Shown here piece after piece: positions 11,780 through 22,322 of a DNA stretch of 64,000 nt. Made by a program: the position numbers and the translations under genes. The notes beneath the pieces are model-generated. The model searched no databases. It was given only the letters and a program-made list of their open reading frames with translations, and was not told where the DNA came from. This DNA is from Apostichopus japonicus (lineage: Eukaryota > Echinodermata > Holothuroidea > Aspidochirotida > Stichopodidae), in NCBI RefSeq assembly GCF_037975245.1, contig NC_092576.1:3727001-3791000 (forward strand), written 5' to 3'. Within the stretch, counting starts at the first letter, position 1. Every line of letters begins with the position of its first letter.

Positions 11780-12250
11780 AGAAGGTTTCCGCTAATAAAT
11801 AACATGACATTAAAACTTCCCTGACTGATTAAGGCAAGGGTCATGAAACACTTTTTGTAAGGGCGGGGGGGGGGGTGGGTGGGGGAAGGTTCATTGCAGC
11901 TGTGTCCTTGTAGGGGGTTGGTGGATCATCCCCCAAGAAAAAAACATCAAATGTTGCATTTTGCGGGATATTTAGACTCGAATTAATTACGTCTATAGAA
12001 GTAGGCCAAAATACAAGGTTTTGAAATAGGTTGAAAAAAAAGGGGAGGGAGGAGGGTACATCGGTTTTAAAGGTCACCTGTTTCCCTGGCAGAATGCAAA
12101 AATCTCCAGACTGATCCGTTTTCTCCAGACTAACACTCGGAGGTGGGGGAATCCACGCCCCCCCCCCATGCACTTGCATTTGCTCGCCATCGTCAAATCA
12201 TCATATACTGGTTATATTCAGATCACTGGGATACCCCCCCCCCCTTATGC
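11780..12250. other. Poly-G/poly-C patches
   Basis: Contains a G-run at 11863-11872, ACGCCCCCCCCCC near 12155 and a C-run near 12235. No gene is supportable and the open frames are compositional. Confidence 0.55.
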
Positions 12251-15104
12251 CAACCAACAGGATTTCCAGTTTGCCAGTACCGACAATGTTTAGCATTGAC
12301 CAGCAGCTCACAATCTTTACTCGGGCGATATTGGACTCAAACTCTCATTTTGGTTCAAGATTGACTACTGACGGAGACGGGATTGATTTTGTGGTTATAC
12401 TACAAAAATATAAAATATTGTATCAAATCAATAAAATTAGTAGTTAATAAATCTTCATTTATTGGGGACAAAATTAGCAGGGTTTCTTAGTTTAAATAAT
12501 TGAAATTCTCTAATATGCTGCACATTGTCTTTTCAGTTTTTTTGTTGATATTGTGTATAGCCATTTCAAGAATGTTAATGACTATAAACTATGCTTTATT
12601 TCCCATTTGATGTAATAATAATAATCAGAAAGAAATAATCAAACCAGAACCAGCAAATGTGAACGATAATAATATAATGTATTAGTACCTGCTTGGTCAT
12701 ATAACTTTTGTAATTACAATAAATACTTCAAAGATATAAAAAAAAAAGATGTATTTTTTTTGCGATATGTCACTGAATTTTACAAATTTTACTGCGTAAA
12801 GAGTAATGAGTCGGTCACAGCAATTCACAAGCATATACTGTTAAACACAAGAAACCTTAACTTCCTTCAAGTAATAGTAGATAGCGTTAGTAGATAGCGT
12901 TAGTAGATAGTAATAGTAGATAGCATTTTACATACAACTATAGATTCAAAGGTATTAAACTTCAAAAATGAGAGCAACATTTCAAATGCAAAGGCTTCAT
13001 ATATTTCTAAAAACATGAGTAAATTTCTAGGTAACTTCAGAGAATATATATATATATATATATATGTTAAATGAAAAAAAAAATGGAAAACTAACAAGAG
13101 AAACTGAAATAACTTCAAACAGTTTATAATTAACTATGAAGGCAACACCGCATGGACATTTAACTTAAAAGCTAATAATATATAAACTCTAAACAGTTAA
13201 GTTTTAAAGGCAGCACACCCAATTAAGGTAAACCGGGTTAATTCATATAGTTTGATGATAGTGCTAAGGTAAAACATACAACTAGTACCAGAATTGTTAG
13301 GTAACCAGCTAACTGATCATGTGCAGGTAACAAAGTGGAACTGTTCGCGTTACATCACACACAGTGAACATTTCAATAAACCAAACATAAGAAATGCTGC
13401 TTTAAGATGCACAACAGAACCTGATGTGTAACAAAGATAAAAGTAGCAGTAACACCTCATTGCAAATAATCTATCATTATTCCAGATAATCTATAAAGTA
13501 AATATTTATTATTACATAAGATCAATGACAGATTATTAATTAATTAATTAATAATTAATTAATTCATATGTAATTTCTATGGACATCGTATTTATATTGA
13601 CTTCTACACACATTAGTCTCCCTATCTGCTTAACAATAGACTTGGCTTATTTAACTTAATACTTCTTAAAATTTTAAAGTATACTTCAATACTGAAATAA
13701 GACAATGTCTATAAATATGTAATTTAATATATATGTGTTGTGTTCTCATAACATTTGAATGGTAACATAAAAGATAACTTTATTTCAGAATACAATATAT
13801 ACATACATATTTTAAACTTATTGCATGTAATGAGTATATAGGGCAAGCTTTCTTTCCTTGCAGACGTATGTAAGTTCCAATAACGAACCAACTGGTTATA
13901 ACCTTCACTGTGTTGGAAGTTGTCATGGAAAAAAAAACCAGGATGTAATTGATCAAATGAAAAACTTAAAAAAAAATTAATTTTAAAATTGAAAATTTTA
14001 AAAGTTTAAAATTAAAAAAAAAAAAAATTTAAATTAAAAAAAAATCAATTAAAAAAATTCAAAATTTATCAAGGAAAAAAAACAACAAACAAGATACATT
14101 CCAAATATGGTTTGAATATTTCGAATTTAGCTTTACTTACACAGTTTCAAAGTGTTTAAGTTAGGTGGATTTTGAGTGGACACTTTATACAATGAATGTG
14201 TATAATTTCAATAATCAGTGTAAGTTTGAAGGTTTCCTGTTGCATGCTCCATATAGATATATATGACAATTGCAATCAATTAAAGGAACAATTAGCAGTC
14301 TGCAACCATAATCAAAACAATAAAAAAATGAAGTAATTACCTAATTAGTGCATAAACAAATCACTAATAAAAACAGTTCCATTTATTATTGATGCTATAA
14401 GACTATAGTAATTGATTGGTCATCTAAAATGATTACGCTAAGCATGTTGAACTATGGATACTATGGGTATGTCACTGTGTGGACATAATATACACATTTC
14501 ATGAATTCTTAGAGAACTGTGTGAAGATAGGAACAAACAAACAAGATACAGAGAGTTAAATAAAGAATACAGCAGTAATTATTTAGGTACATTGTGAGGA
14601 CAATGGACAACATTTATACTAAGATGTCTTCTACATCAGACTTAATACTTGAAAAAAGTATAATCCCTATCTTGGAGATGAACCAAAGACAGGCATGACA
14701 GCCCTAATTACTTCTAAGATGAGTCTGATATTAAATGGCAAGAAACTTGTACAAATGGCATTAATAGATAATAATAAGAGATGAGACTTCATTCAATGAA
14801 GGAAATGCACCAATGCTTTAGTTTAACTGCAAGTAAAGCAAACAGAATGAAGGGGAAAACGTACCAACTTGATGATATCTTGGAATACTTTAATTAGACT
14901 TAACCATACTAGGCAGTAAAGAACTGGAAACATAGAAAGAAAAGAGTTTATACAAGAGTACTGAAATATTAAGTTTCATACAGCATCTGATCTAATAATA
15001 GTTCTTGGTAATCCTGTGCACCAGAGTGTGTTAGCATGACTAAATGAAGAATGTACAACAATAACATTATTAATCTGCAGACTAACATAGAGCAACCTGG
15101 AGAC
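12251..15104. other. Long AT-rich gene desert
   Basis: Very AT-rich, with short simple repeats: TAGTAGATAGCGT near 12880, TA repeat at 13045-13064, ATTA repeats at 13535-13565, and A/T-runs at 13960-14085. No exon, RNA gene or transposon was recognised. Confidence 0.6.
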
Positions 15105-15109
15105 TATAT

Positions 15110-15975
15110 CTATATGGGCAAATGGTGTATCTAACGATACGGGCAAATGGTGTATCTAAGGATACGGGCAAATGGTGTATCTAAGGATACGGGCAAATGG
15201 TGTATCTAAGGATACGGGCAAATGGTGTATCTAACGATATGGAAAAATGGTGTATCTCACGATACGGGCAGATGGTGTATCTAACGGTACTGACAAATGG
15301 TGTATCTAACGATACAGACATATGGTGTATCTAACGATACGGGCAAATGGTGTATCTAACGATACAGACAAATGGTGTATCTAACGATACAGACAAATGG
15401 TGTATCTAACGATACAGACAAATGGTGTATCTAACGATACCGACAAATGGTGTATCTAACGATACCGACATATGGTGTAACTAACGATACGGGCAAATGG
15501 TGTATCTAACGGTACAGACAAATGGTGTATCTAACGATACAGACAAATGGTGTATCTAATGATACAGACAAATGGTGTATCTAACGATACAGACATATGG
15601 TGTAACTAACGATACGGGCAAATGGTGTATCTAACGGTACAGACAAATGGTGTATCTAACGATACAGACAAATGGTGTATCTAACGATACGGGTAGATGG
15701 TGTATCTAACGATACGGACAAATGGTGTATCTAGCGATACAGACAAATGGTGTATCTAACCATACGGACAAATGGAGTACCTAACGATACGGACAAATGG
15801 TGTATCTAATGATATGGACAAATGGTGTATCTAACGATACAGACAAATGGTGTATCTAACGATACAGATAAATGGTGTATCTAACGATAAGGACAAATAG
15901 TGTATTCAACAATACAGACAAATGGAGTATCTAACGATAAGGACAAATAGTGTATTCAACAATACAGACAAATGC
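15110..15975. repeat. 25-bp minisatellite
   Basis: About 34 copies of CAAATGGTGTATCTAACGAT with a variable five-base joint (ACGGG, ACAGA, ACCGA). The last copies are degenerate (TGTATTCAACAATAC). Confidence 0.96.
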
Positions 15976-16365
15976 AACATTGGTAATTGACAGATTTACA
16001 ATAACGTAAATCCAAAGCACAGATGATGAATAATCAATGCAGCAGGGATAATCTCTATAATTAACAGGGAAGTCAAGCATGAAGGGTTGTCAGCACAGAT
16101 AAAATGGAAAGTTAAATTGTTCATGCAGAGACAGAAAGAATGATGGAAGGGGTGACAAGGAGACAGGTTTTGCTAATCAACATAACAAAAAAACAAAAAA
16201 ATTGATTGATAAAAGAAGTGTTACAAAAAAAAAAAAAAGTATTGCACAAACCTGGCAGAATAGTTTGGCAGACTGGTAAGCTATGAGATGATATCACTGC
16301 TAATAGCAAGGTACTACAGATATAAACCTCTATATGACAGCATCAAACATACCACTGATTACTGA
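15976..16365. other. Intergenic, nothing recognised
   Basis: AT-rich sequence with an A-run near 16228. No gene. Confidence 0.5.
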
Positions 16366-16717
16366 CAGGGAGTGAAGACTCACGCACAAAGAAACGTCTC
16401 ATGCCGGTAATTTGACCTAGTTCAAATGAGGTGTAACAGAACTGTTAGACACCACCATCAATCCTAGAAAATACACACACACAGCTTGCTACCGTCGGTA
16501 ATTAGAGACTAGTGTACAGTCAGTACATGCAGCTACGGTCCATGCCCACAACACAGTGTACATAGCAGCGATGGATATCTCAGGTCTAAATAAAATATAA
16601 CGAGGTATCAAGTTTCATTACTGTCTGCATTTTGTAGCGACAAGAAGAAAACTTCACTTGCAAGTAACAGAAAGTTAACTTTTTTCAGAGGGCGGTACGA
16701 GTCTTCAATGCCTTTAA
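16366..16717 (-). mobile_element. TTAA MITE, copy 2
   Basis: Opposite orientation to the copy at 7340. It starts AGGGAGTGAAGACTC and ends GAGTCTTCAATGCCTTTAA. The left TTAA has been lost (GACAGGG). Confidence 0.85.
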
Positions 16718-17377
16718 GGTATCCATGTTACTGGTCCCTAATAACAGTAGACAAATTATACAGAGAGCATTTACTACATCTCAATAGGTCTTCAAAAGAT
16801 ATTCAAATTGACCAGCAATAAATCTTCCTCAGCAACACCGCTGATTATCAAGATTAATGACTACAAAGGGTCATCACAAAACACATTCTTAGATCTGCCA
16901 GGACATTCATCTATTTCACATCTATTAAGAGCTCTTAGCATTAACTTTCCAAGTAACGAAATAACTGAAAATAAAAACAATACTCCTTACTAAAACCTAT
17001 ACTTACAGCTGCCAGAACACTAAATTCACTTTTGATCAATTATGATTATTATGATGAATTATACATATTCCAATCAGTAGCTAGGATTGAATTTTGAATT
17101 AATAACAAACACTAGAGTTCAAGGTATGATCAGTAGAATCTCCTGTTCTATAGAAATAAAATTGATACTGAGTAAATCATGGCAAAGCAAAATTGCAAAA
17201 GCAAAGAGAAAAAAAGTCAAAATAAACTTGGAAGACTGAAAGCAGTAATTTGAAGAAAAAAAAAAATTGAAAAAGCTAATCAAGAATTTCCTCTTCTTTT
17301 TCTTCTTTACTTCTTCTAACTTGTTTAGGTATATTTATATACAACATTAATTTGAGTAAAGCAGGTACACACAAACT
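16718..17377 (-). other. Probable 3' UTR or downstream region
   Basis: Follows the stop codon at 17378 on the minus strand. No clear AATAAA was found on that strand close to the stop. Otherwise nothing recognised. Confidence 0.4.
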
Positions 17378-17557
17378 CTAGGGCAAGATCGTGCAGGAGT
17401 TACCATCAAGAGTAGGCATATATCTTTGTGGAATCACACGGTAGCCATGTTGAATTTCTCTGAGCTGGAACATATACCCAGTACAATATCTAACATGGAG
17501 TCCATTATAACGTTGCTGCTGCAAACATTCCTTCATCATGTCATACAGATGGGGAAG
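17378..17557 (-). CDS. Terminal exon of an unrecognised gene
   Basis: A 60-codon exon (59 residues and TAG at 17380-17378) following the acceptor TCACTTTAG. It starts in phase 0 with LPHLYDMMKECLQQQRYNGL and ends MPTLDGNSCTILP. Amino-acid composition and the absence of stops in this AT-rich background support coding. The upstream exon at 18159-18224 ends in phase 0 and joins in frame. I do not recognise the protein. The peptide has many Tyr, Gln and Arg and no membrane segment. Gene continuation upstream is uncertain (see the microexon candidates). Confidence 0.65.
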   Translation of the reverse strand, partial: LPHLYDMMKECLQQQRYNGLHVRYCTGYMFQLREIQHGYRVIPQRYMPTLDGNSCTILP

Positions 17558-17576
17558 CTAAAGTGACCCTATGAAT

Positions 17577-18158
17577 AGCTGTAAGGTAATGTACTAACAG
17601 AACACTTTGCAAGCCTTACCTTCACAGCCTGATAGCTAAATAGCTGCAAAGTGATGTACTTACAGAACACTTTGTAAGCCTAACCTTCACAGCCTGATAG
17701 TTACATAGAGCTGCAAGGTAATGTACTAACAGAACACTTTGTAAGTCTTACCTTCACAGCCTGACAGTTACATAGAGCTGCAAGGTAATGTACTAACAGA
17801 ACACTTTGCAAGCCTTACCTTCAGAACCTGATAGCTACATAGAGCTGCAAGGTAATATACTAACAGAACACTTTGTAAGTCTTACCTTCAGAACCTGATA
17901 GCTACATAGAGATGCAAGGTAATGTACTAACAGAACACTTTGTAAGTCTTACCTTCAGAACCTGATAGCTACATAGAGCTGCAAGGTAATGTACTAACAG
18001 AACACTTTGTAAGTCTTACCTTCAGAACCTGATACTGTAGCTACATAGAGCTGCAAGGTAATGTACTAACAGAACACTTTGCAAGCCTTACCTTCACAGC
18101 CTGATAGCTACATAGAGCTGCAAGGTAATGTACTCACAGAACACTTTGTAAGCCTAAC
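17577..18158 (-). repeat. Array seeded by an exon 3' end and donor, 67-bp units
   Basis: Nine units including the real exon border. Each carries, on the minus strand, AGCTATCAGGCTGTGAAG or the variant ending GTTCTGAAG, directly followed by a donor (GTAAGG, GTAAGA or GTTAGG). The first 18 bases equal the 3' end of the exon at 18159-18224. The rest of the unit (CTGCAAGGTAATGTACTAAC on the plus strand) is intronic. Confidence 0.9.
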
Positions 18159-18224
18159 CTTCACAGCCTGATAGCTTTTTGGGCAACCAATGTATTCATA
18201 CAGTCTTGTAGTGATTGAACAAGG
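18159..18224 (-). CDS. Internal exon of the unrecognised gene
   Basis: A 66-nt exon between the acceptor CTTAACTTTAG and the donor GAAG|GTTAGG. It is phase 0 at both ends and encodes 22 residues beginning PCSITTRLYEY and ending PKSYQAVK. It reads directly into the terminal exon at 17557. Its last 18 nt are repeated eight more times in the downstream intron, in copies that mostly have the stronger donor GTAAGG/GTAAGT-like sequence, so the original donor is weaker than those of its copies. Confidence 0.6.
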
Positions 18225-18338
18225 CTAAAGTTAAGTACCATCACATAATACCTTAAATGTTCCACTTTACATCCTTTGTTGGACTACCATATATATCTAT
18301 GTGTGATTCCAAAGAATGACAAAAGATAACAGTAAACA

Positions 18339-18343
<5 letters not shown>

Positions 18344-18421
<78 letters not shown>
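18344..18421. repeat. (TA)n microsatellite
   Basis: About 39 TA dinucleotides without interruption. Confidence 0.98.
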
Positions 18422-18423
<2 letters not shown>

Positions 18424-19090
18424 TTGTCGATGTTAAATTAATGTAAATCAGAAACTAGGGAAACAATAGGGAAATAGAAACCTGACATTCAGAGTACTTA
18501 ATATATTAAAGTAAACACTTGAAATGATCTGCCTTCTTCAGCAATCTCATGGTTGGTACAATTGAAAAGGAGAAGGTTAAACACAAAAATGGTGCGAGAA
18601 TATAAATGGGAAACTCTTGAGATTTCAGGGATCTGTGGAGAGTGTAATGTGTTTAGTCAGTCGATGTGTTTGTTGAGTCTAAACACTTACTCTACTTACT
18701 ATACCCTAGTGTTTAAATTTCTGCCAAGGGAGAGTAAGAATACAGTAAACAGCAAGAGATTTTATTGACAGATTGGCAGGAACTCAAGGTTATCATGGAC
18801 AAATCATTTAGGATACTGTCTGTAAAACCTTCACAAGATCTACCTGTGATGATGTTATTTAATACATGTAGTACTCTGAAAGTCACTATGTTAAGTTACT
18901 ATGCATCTGTTCCTTAACTGGTTTAAGATTTATAATATAAATCGAGCTCACATGCACTCCTGTACACATACATATTAAAGAGTGAAACGACATCTATATA
19001 GATCTGATATGCAGCTACCATTCATCACAATATGTGGCTTTGATAGGCTAATAATAGACTCAGGCAAAGAGTACCTTAGTATTACTGTAC
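18422..19090. other. Intron, possible retroelement tail
   Basis: No confident exon. The minus strand near 18545-18480 reads GCTGAAGAAGGCAGATCATT beside the TA repeat. This resembles the start of the retroelement tails elsewhere in the window but lacks their stem and GAAA. Confidence 0.35.
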
Positions 19091-19111
19091 CTCCTTCACA
19101 TCCAGCATCAG
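19091..19111 (-). CDS. Candidate 21-nt microexon
   Basis: CTGATGCTGGATGTGAAGGAG between ATTTGTAACAG and GTACAG. Phase 0 at both ends, it would add LMLDVKE before the exon at 18224. Supported only by borders and phase. Confidence 0.3.
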
Positions 19112-19597
19112 CTGTTACAAATATATTTACAGAGTAAAAATTCAGTCCGTTCAATGACTATGCTACATAAAGAATGATCATGATGCATCAAGAGGTAAAA
19201 CTATGTAACACTTCTTAAACAACTATCAGCACTACTCTGTAAAGTGATTCCTCAACGTGTTGATCACCAAAGAGTTCAACACTTACATTCTTTCACTGAC
19301 CAAGCAAGGATTCAAGAATTACTGCCAGCATGTAATCAATTAAGCAAGATTGATTAACAGTGGGTGGTCACAAGCTGAAAAATTTTCTTAAGAAACTAGA
19401 AAATTTCAAGTTTGACATTAATCCCTCTGCCTTTTTCGATATTTTCTGAGTACTTTGGGGAAAGTGGAAAACCACATGAACTCATGCAGAATGGCCAAAT
19501 AATGTTCCAGAAACATTAATGTCACATGGTCAATTGCTGACATCTGATATCGACAAATTTAATGTGAATGAAAAAGTATCCTCTATGTTCTAGTTAC

Positions 19598-19622
19598 CAG
19601 GAACTCCACGCATTTGTAAACT
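19598..19622 (-). CDS. Candidate 25-nt microexon
   Basis: Lies between the strong acceptor TATTTTTGACTGTCAG and the donor GTAACT. Its phase fits the candidate at 19091, adding VYKCVEFL after a split codon. Confidence 0.3.
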
Positions 19623-20106
19623 CTGACAGTCAAAAATAATTGAGTAACATTGAAATATACAGTTTTGTACTATGTAATGAGATACTAACATGTATTGGCC
19701 TAGCCTAAGCACAAGTTTTTCAATTTCTTGTATAAGCAATGTTCTATCAAACTGAAAATTGTGATGAATTTTCATTCCTTTCTCTCATGGGCCATCTTTC
19801 AATACACATAAAATCGTTAAATGACAAACTTGATGAAAAAAAAACCCAGACTCAGACAACGATATGATGTATCAAATTAGTTCTTATCAAATTAGGAACG
19901 CTTTGATGGTTGCAATTTGTTACTTATATTTATACCTTGTTTCAATGTAACCTGCCTTCCATATTTCTATTATATTTGTAGCCAGTAATCTTTCTGTCTA
20001 TGTAACATGTGTTCTTTAGAAGTTTTAGGTGATGCACATTACAGAAGTTGCACAATACCTCAGGCTTCCATGAGCATCTACAATATTGGCCTTAATTGCC
20101 TCTCAC

Positions 20107-20151
20107 TTCAAGATATTTGCTATTGCACTACCCTTTTGACATCTGCTTCCA
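20107..20151 (-). CDS. Candidate 45-nt exon
   Basis: Lies between ATATCTTTTAG and GTGAGA. In the only open frame it gives GSRCQKGSAIANIL and ends in phase 2, which fits the candidate at 19598. The chain of three small exons is internally consistent but unproven. Confidence 0.28.
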
Positions 20152-20690
20152 CTAAAAGATATTACGATACAGCTATGTGCTGTTTGAAACATTCAACCTA
20201 TTAAAAATGTTATTTACTACTTATTTATAGTTAACTATAGTTGATCAATGATACTCATTATTAAACTTGAGCTATGAGCTGTTTGAAACACTGGATATGT
20301 TAAATAATGGGATTTTAGTATTTACCACCGTTTAATAGCTGATGAACACTACTCTAAACATGTTACACATTTATGTCCTGAAAAGACCACAATAACAAGA
20401 AATTTGGTAGTTGAAGAGACAAGGGGGATCTGCCATGGATGCAGTCAATACATATATTTAAAAATATTTGAAATATGGTAGCTATTAACGAGCTGTTTTT
20501 GACTGGATCTGCATAGCAAAACACCAAGCTACGGTAGGCAAGAATTAAGACTTCTTAACATTATCTAAAAATTCATCAAGATCAAGTATTGTAGACTACT
20601 TGGCTGTATATTCCAGCTGTGGCTCCTTGAATGCTATTTTTTTCTACTGGTTTCAGTCAATTTATCAAAGGTATTTGATACTAAAATCCT
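20152..20690. other. Nothing firmly supported
   Basis: AT-rich. One short minus-strand frame (around 20610-20560) reads ILDLDEFLDNVKKS then stop, without a good acceptor. Confidence 0.4.
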
Positions 20691-20694
20691 ACAA

Positions 20695-21930
20695 TAGTTA
20701 TGACTAATACCCCTTAACTTGTGTTTTACTTTTCATTTCAACTACTCCATATTTATGACTAATACCCAATAACTTGTGTTTCACTTTTTGTTTCAACTAC
20801 TCCATATTTATGACTAATACCCCATAACTTGTGTTTTACTTTCTATTTCAACTACTCCATATTTATGTCTAATACCCCTTAACTTGTGTTTTACTTTCTA
20901 TTTCAACTGCTCCATATTTATGACTAATACCCCTTAACTTGTGTTTTACTTTCTATTTCAACTACTCCATATTTATGACTAATACCCCATAACTTGTGTT
21001 TTACTTTTCATTTCAACTACTCCATATTTATGACTAATACCCCATAACTTGTGTTTTACTTTCTATTTCAACTACTCCATATTTATGTCTAATACCCCAT
21101 AACTTGTGTTTTACTTTTCATTTCAACTACTCCATATTTATGACTAATACCCCATAACTTGTGTTTTACTTTCTATTTCAACTACTCCATATTTATGACT
21201 AGTACCCAATAACGTGTGTTTCACTTTTCATTTCAACTACTCCATATTTATGACTAATACCCCTTAACTTGTGTTTTACTTTCTATTTCAACTACTCCAT
21301 ATTTATGACTAGTACCCAATAACGTGTGTTTCACTTTTCATTTCAACTACTCCATATTTATGACTAATACCCCATAACTTGGTTTTTACTTTTCATTTCA
21401 ACTACTCCATATTTATGACTAATACCCCATAACTTGTGTTTTACTTTCTATTTCAACTACTCCATATTTATGACTAGTACCCAATAACGTGTGTTTCACT
21501 TTTCATTTCAACTACTCCATATTTATGACTAATACCCCTTAACTTGTGTTTTACTTTCTATTTCAACTACTCCATATTTATGACTAATACCCCATAACTT
21601 GGTTTTTACTTTTCATTTCAACTACTCCATATTTATGACTAATACCCCATAACTTGTGTTTTACTTTCTATTTCAACTACTCCATATTTATGACTAGTAC
21701 CCAATAACGTGTGTTTCACTTTTCATTTCAACTACTCCATATTTATGACTAATACTCCATAACTTGTGTTTCACTTTTCATTTCAACTACTCCATAGTTA
21801 TGACTAATACCCCTTAACTTGTGTTTCACTCTCTATTTCAACTACTCCATATTTATGTCTAATACCCCTTAACTTGTGTTTCACTTTCTATTTCAACTAC
21901 TCCATATTTATGACTAATACCCCTTAACAT
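20695..21930. repeat. 55-bp minisatellite
   Basis: About 22 copies of a 55-bp unit, TTTCAACTACTCCATATTTA then TGACTAATACCCCATAACTT and GTGTTTTACTTTCTA. Variants (CCCTT, CCAATAACGTG, TTTTCA) form multi-unit patterns. Confidence 0.97.
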
Positions 21931-22184
21931 TTGATTGTCCTCATTTGTATGAAGTTGGCATACTTTACAACATATTGAATACATTAACAGCAATGGCAGT
22001 GGGCTTGATAACCAAACAAACAAACAAACCTCTGAATCACAAATCAAATTCATCAAACCCACTCTGAAAGGATAAACCACAGATAAATTAAAAATGCATA
22101 TAATTGATATCAGAAACATGAAACAGCAAAGAAACAGCACATCAACATTCTCCCAAATTCCAAACTACAAAACAAAAGTTTTGT

Positions 22185-22294
22185 TATAAAAACAAACTGC
22201 GGACTTTTATTGCAAAGTAATTACCATGGTAACATAACATTTTTGGCCTTTGTTTTTATCTTTTAGTCCGTGGTGAAGTAATCAGTGAAGTGTC
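22185..22294 (-). promoter_or_regulatory. 3' UTR and polyA signal of the adenylate-kinase-like gene
   Basis: On the minus strand AATAAA lies at 22211-22206, about 85 nt after the stop codon at 22295. A short 3' UTR is therefore likely. Confidence 0.6.
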
Positions 22295-22322
22295 CTATGA
22301 TGTCGCCATTACATGTGTGGAC
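22295..22322 (-). CDS. Adenylate-kinase-like gene, exon 9
   Basis: Last exon. Acceptor TTCTTTTAG, phase 2 in, then STHVMATS and TAG (22297-22295). Very short, so its choice rests on acceptor, phase and the nearby polyA signal. Confidence 0.6.

Noticed and set aside
18480-18550. Third family of the hammerhead-like motif on the minus strand
   Set aside because: Begins CTGAAGAAGG but has no complementary stem and no GAAA at the expected place.
20560-20615. Short C-terminus-like frame ILDLDEFLDNVKKS
   Set aside because: Preceded by an in-frame stop with only a poor AG acceptor; its phase fits neither neighbouring gene.
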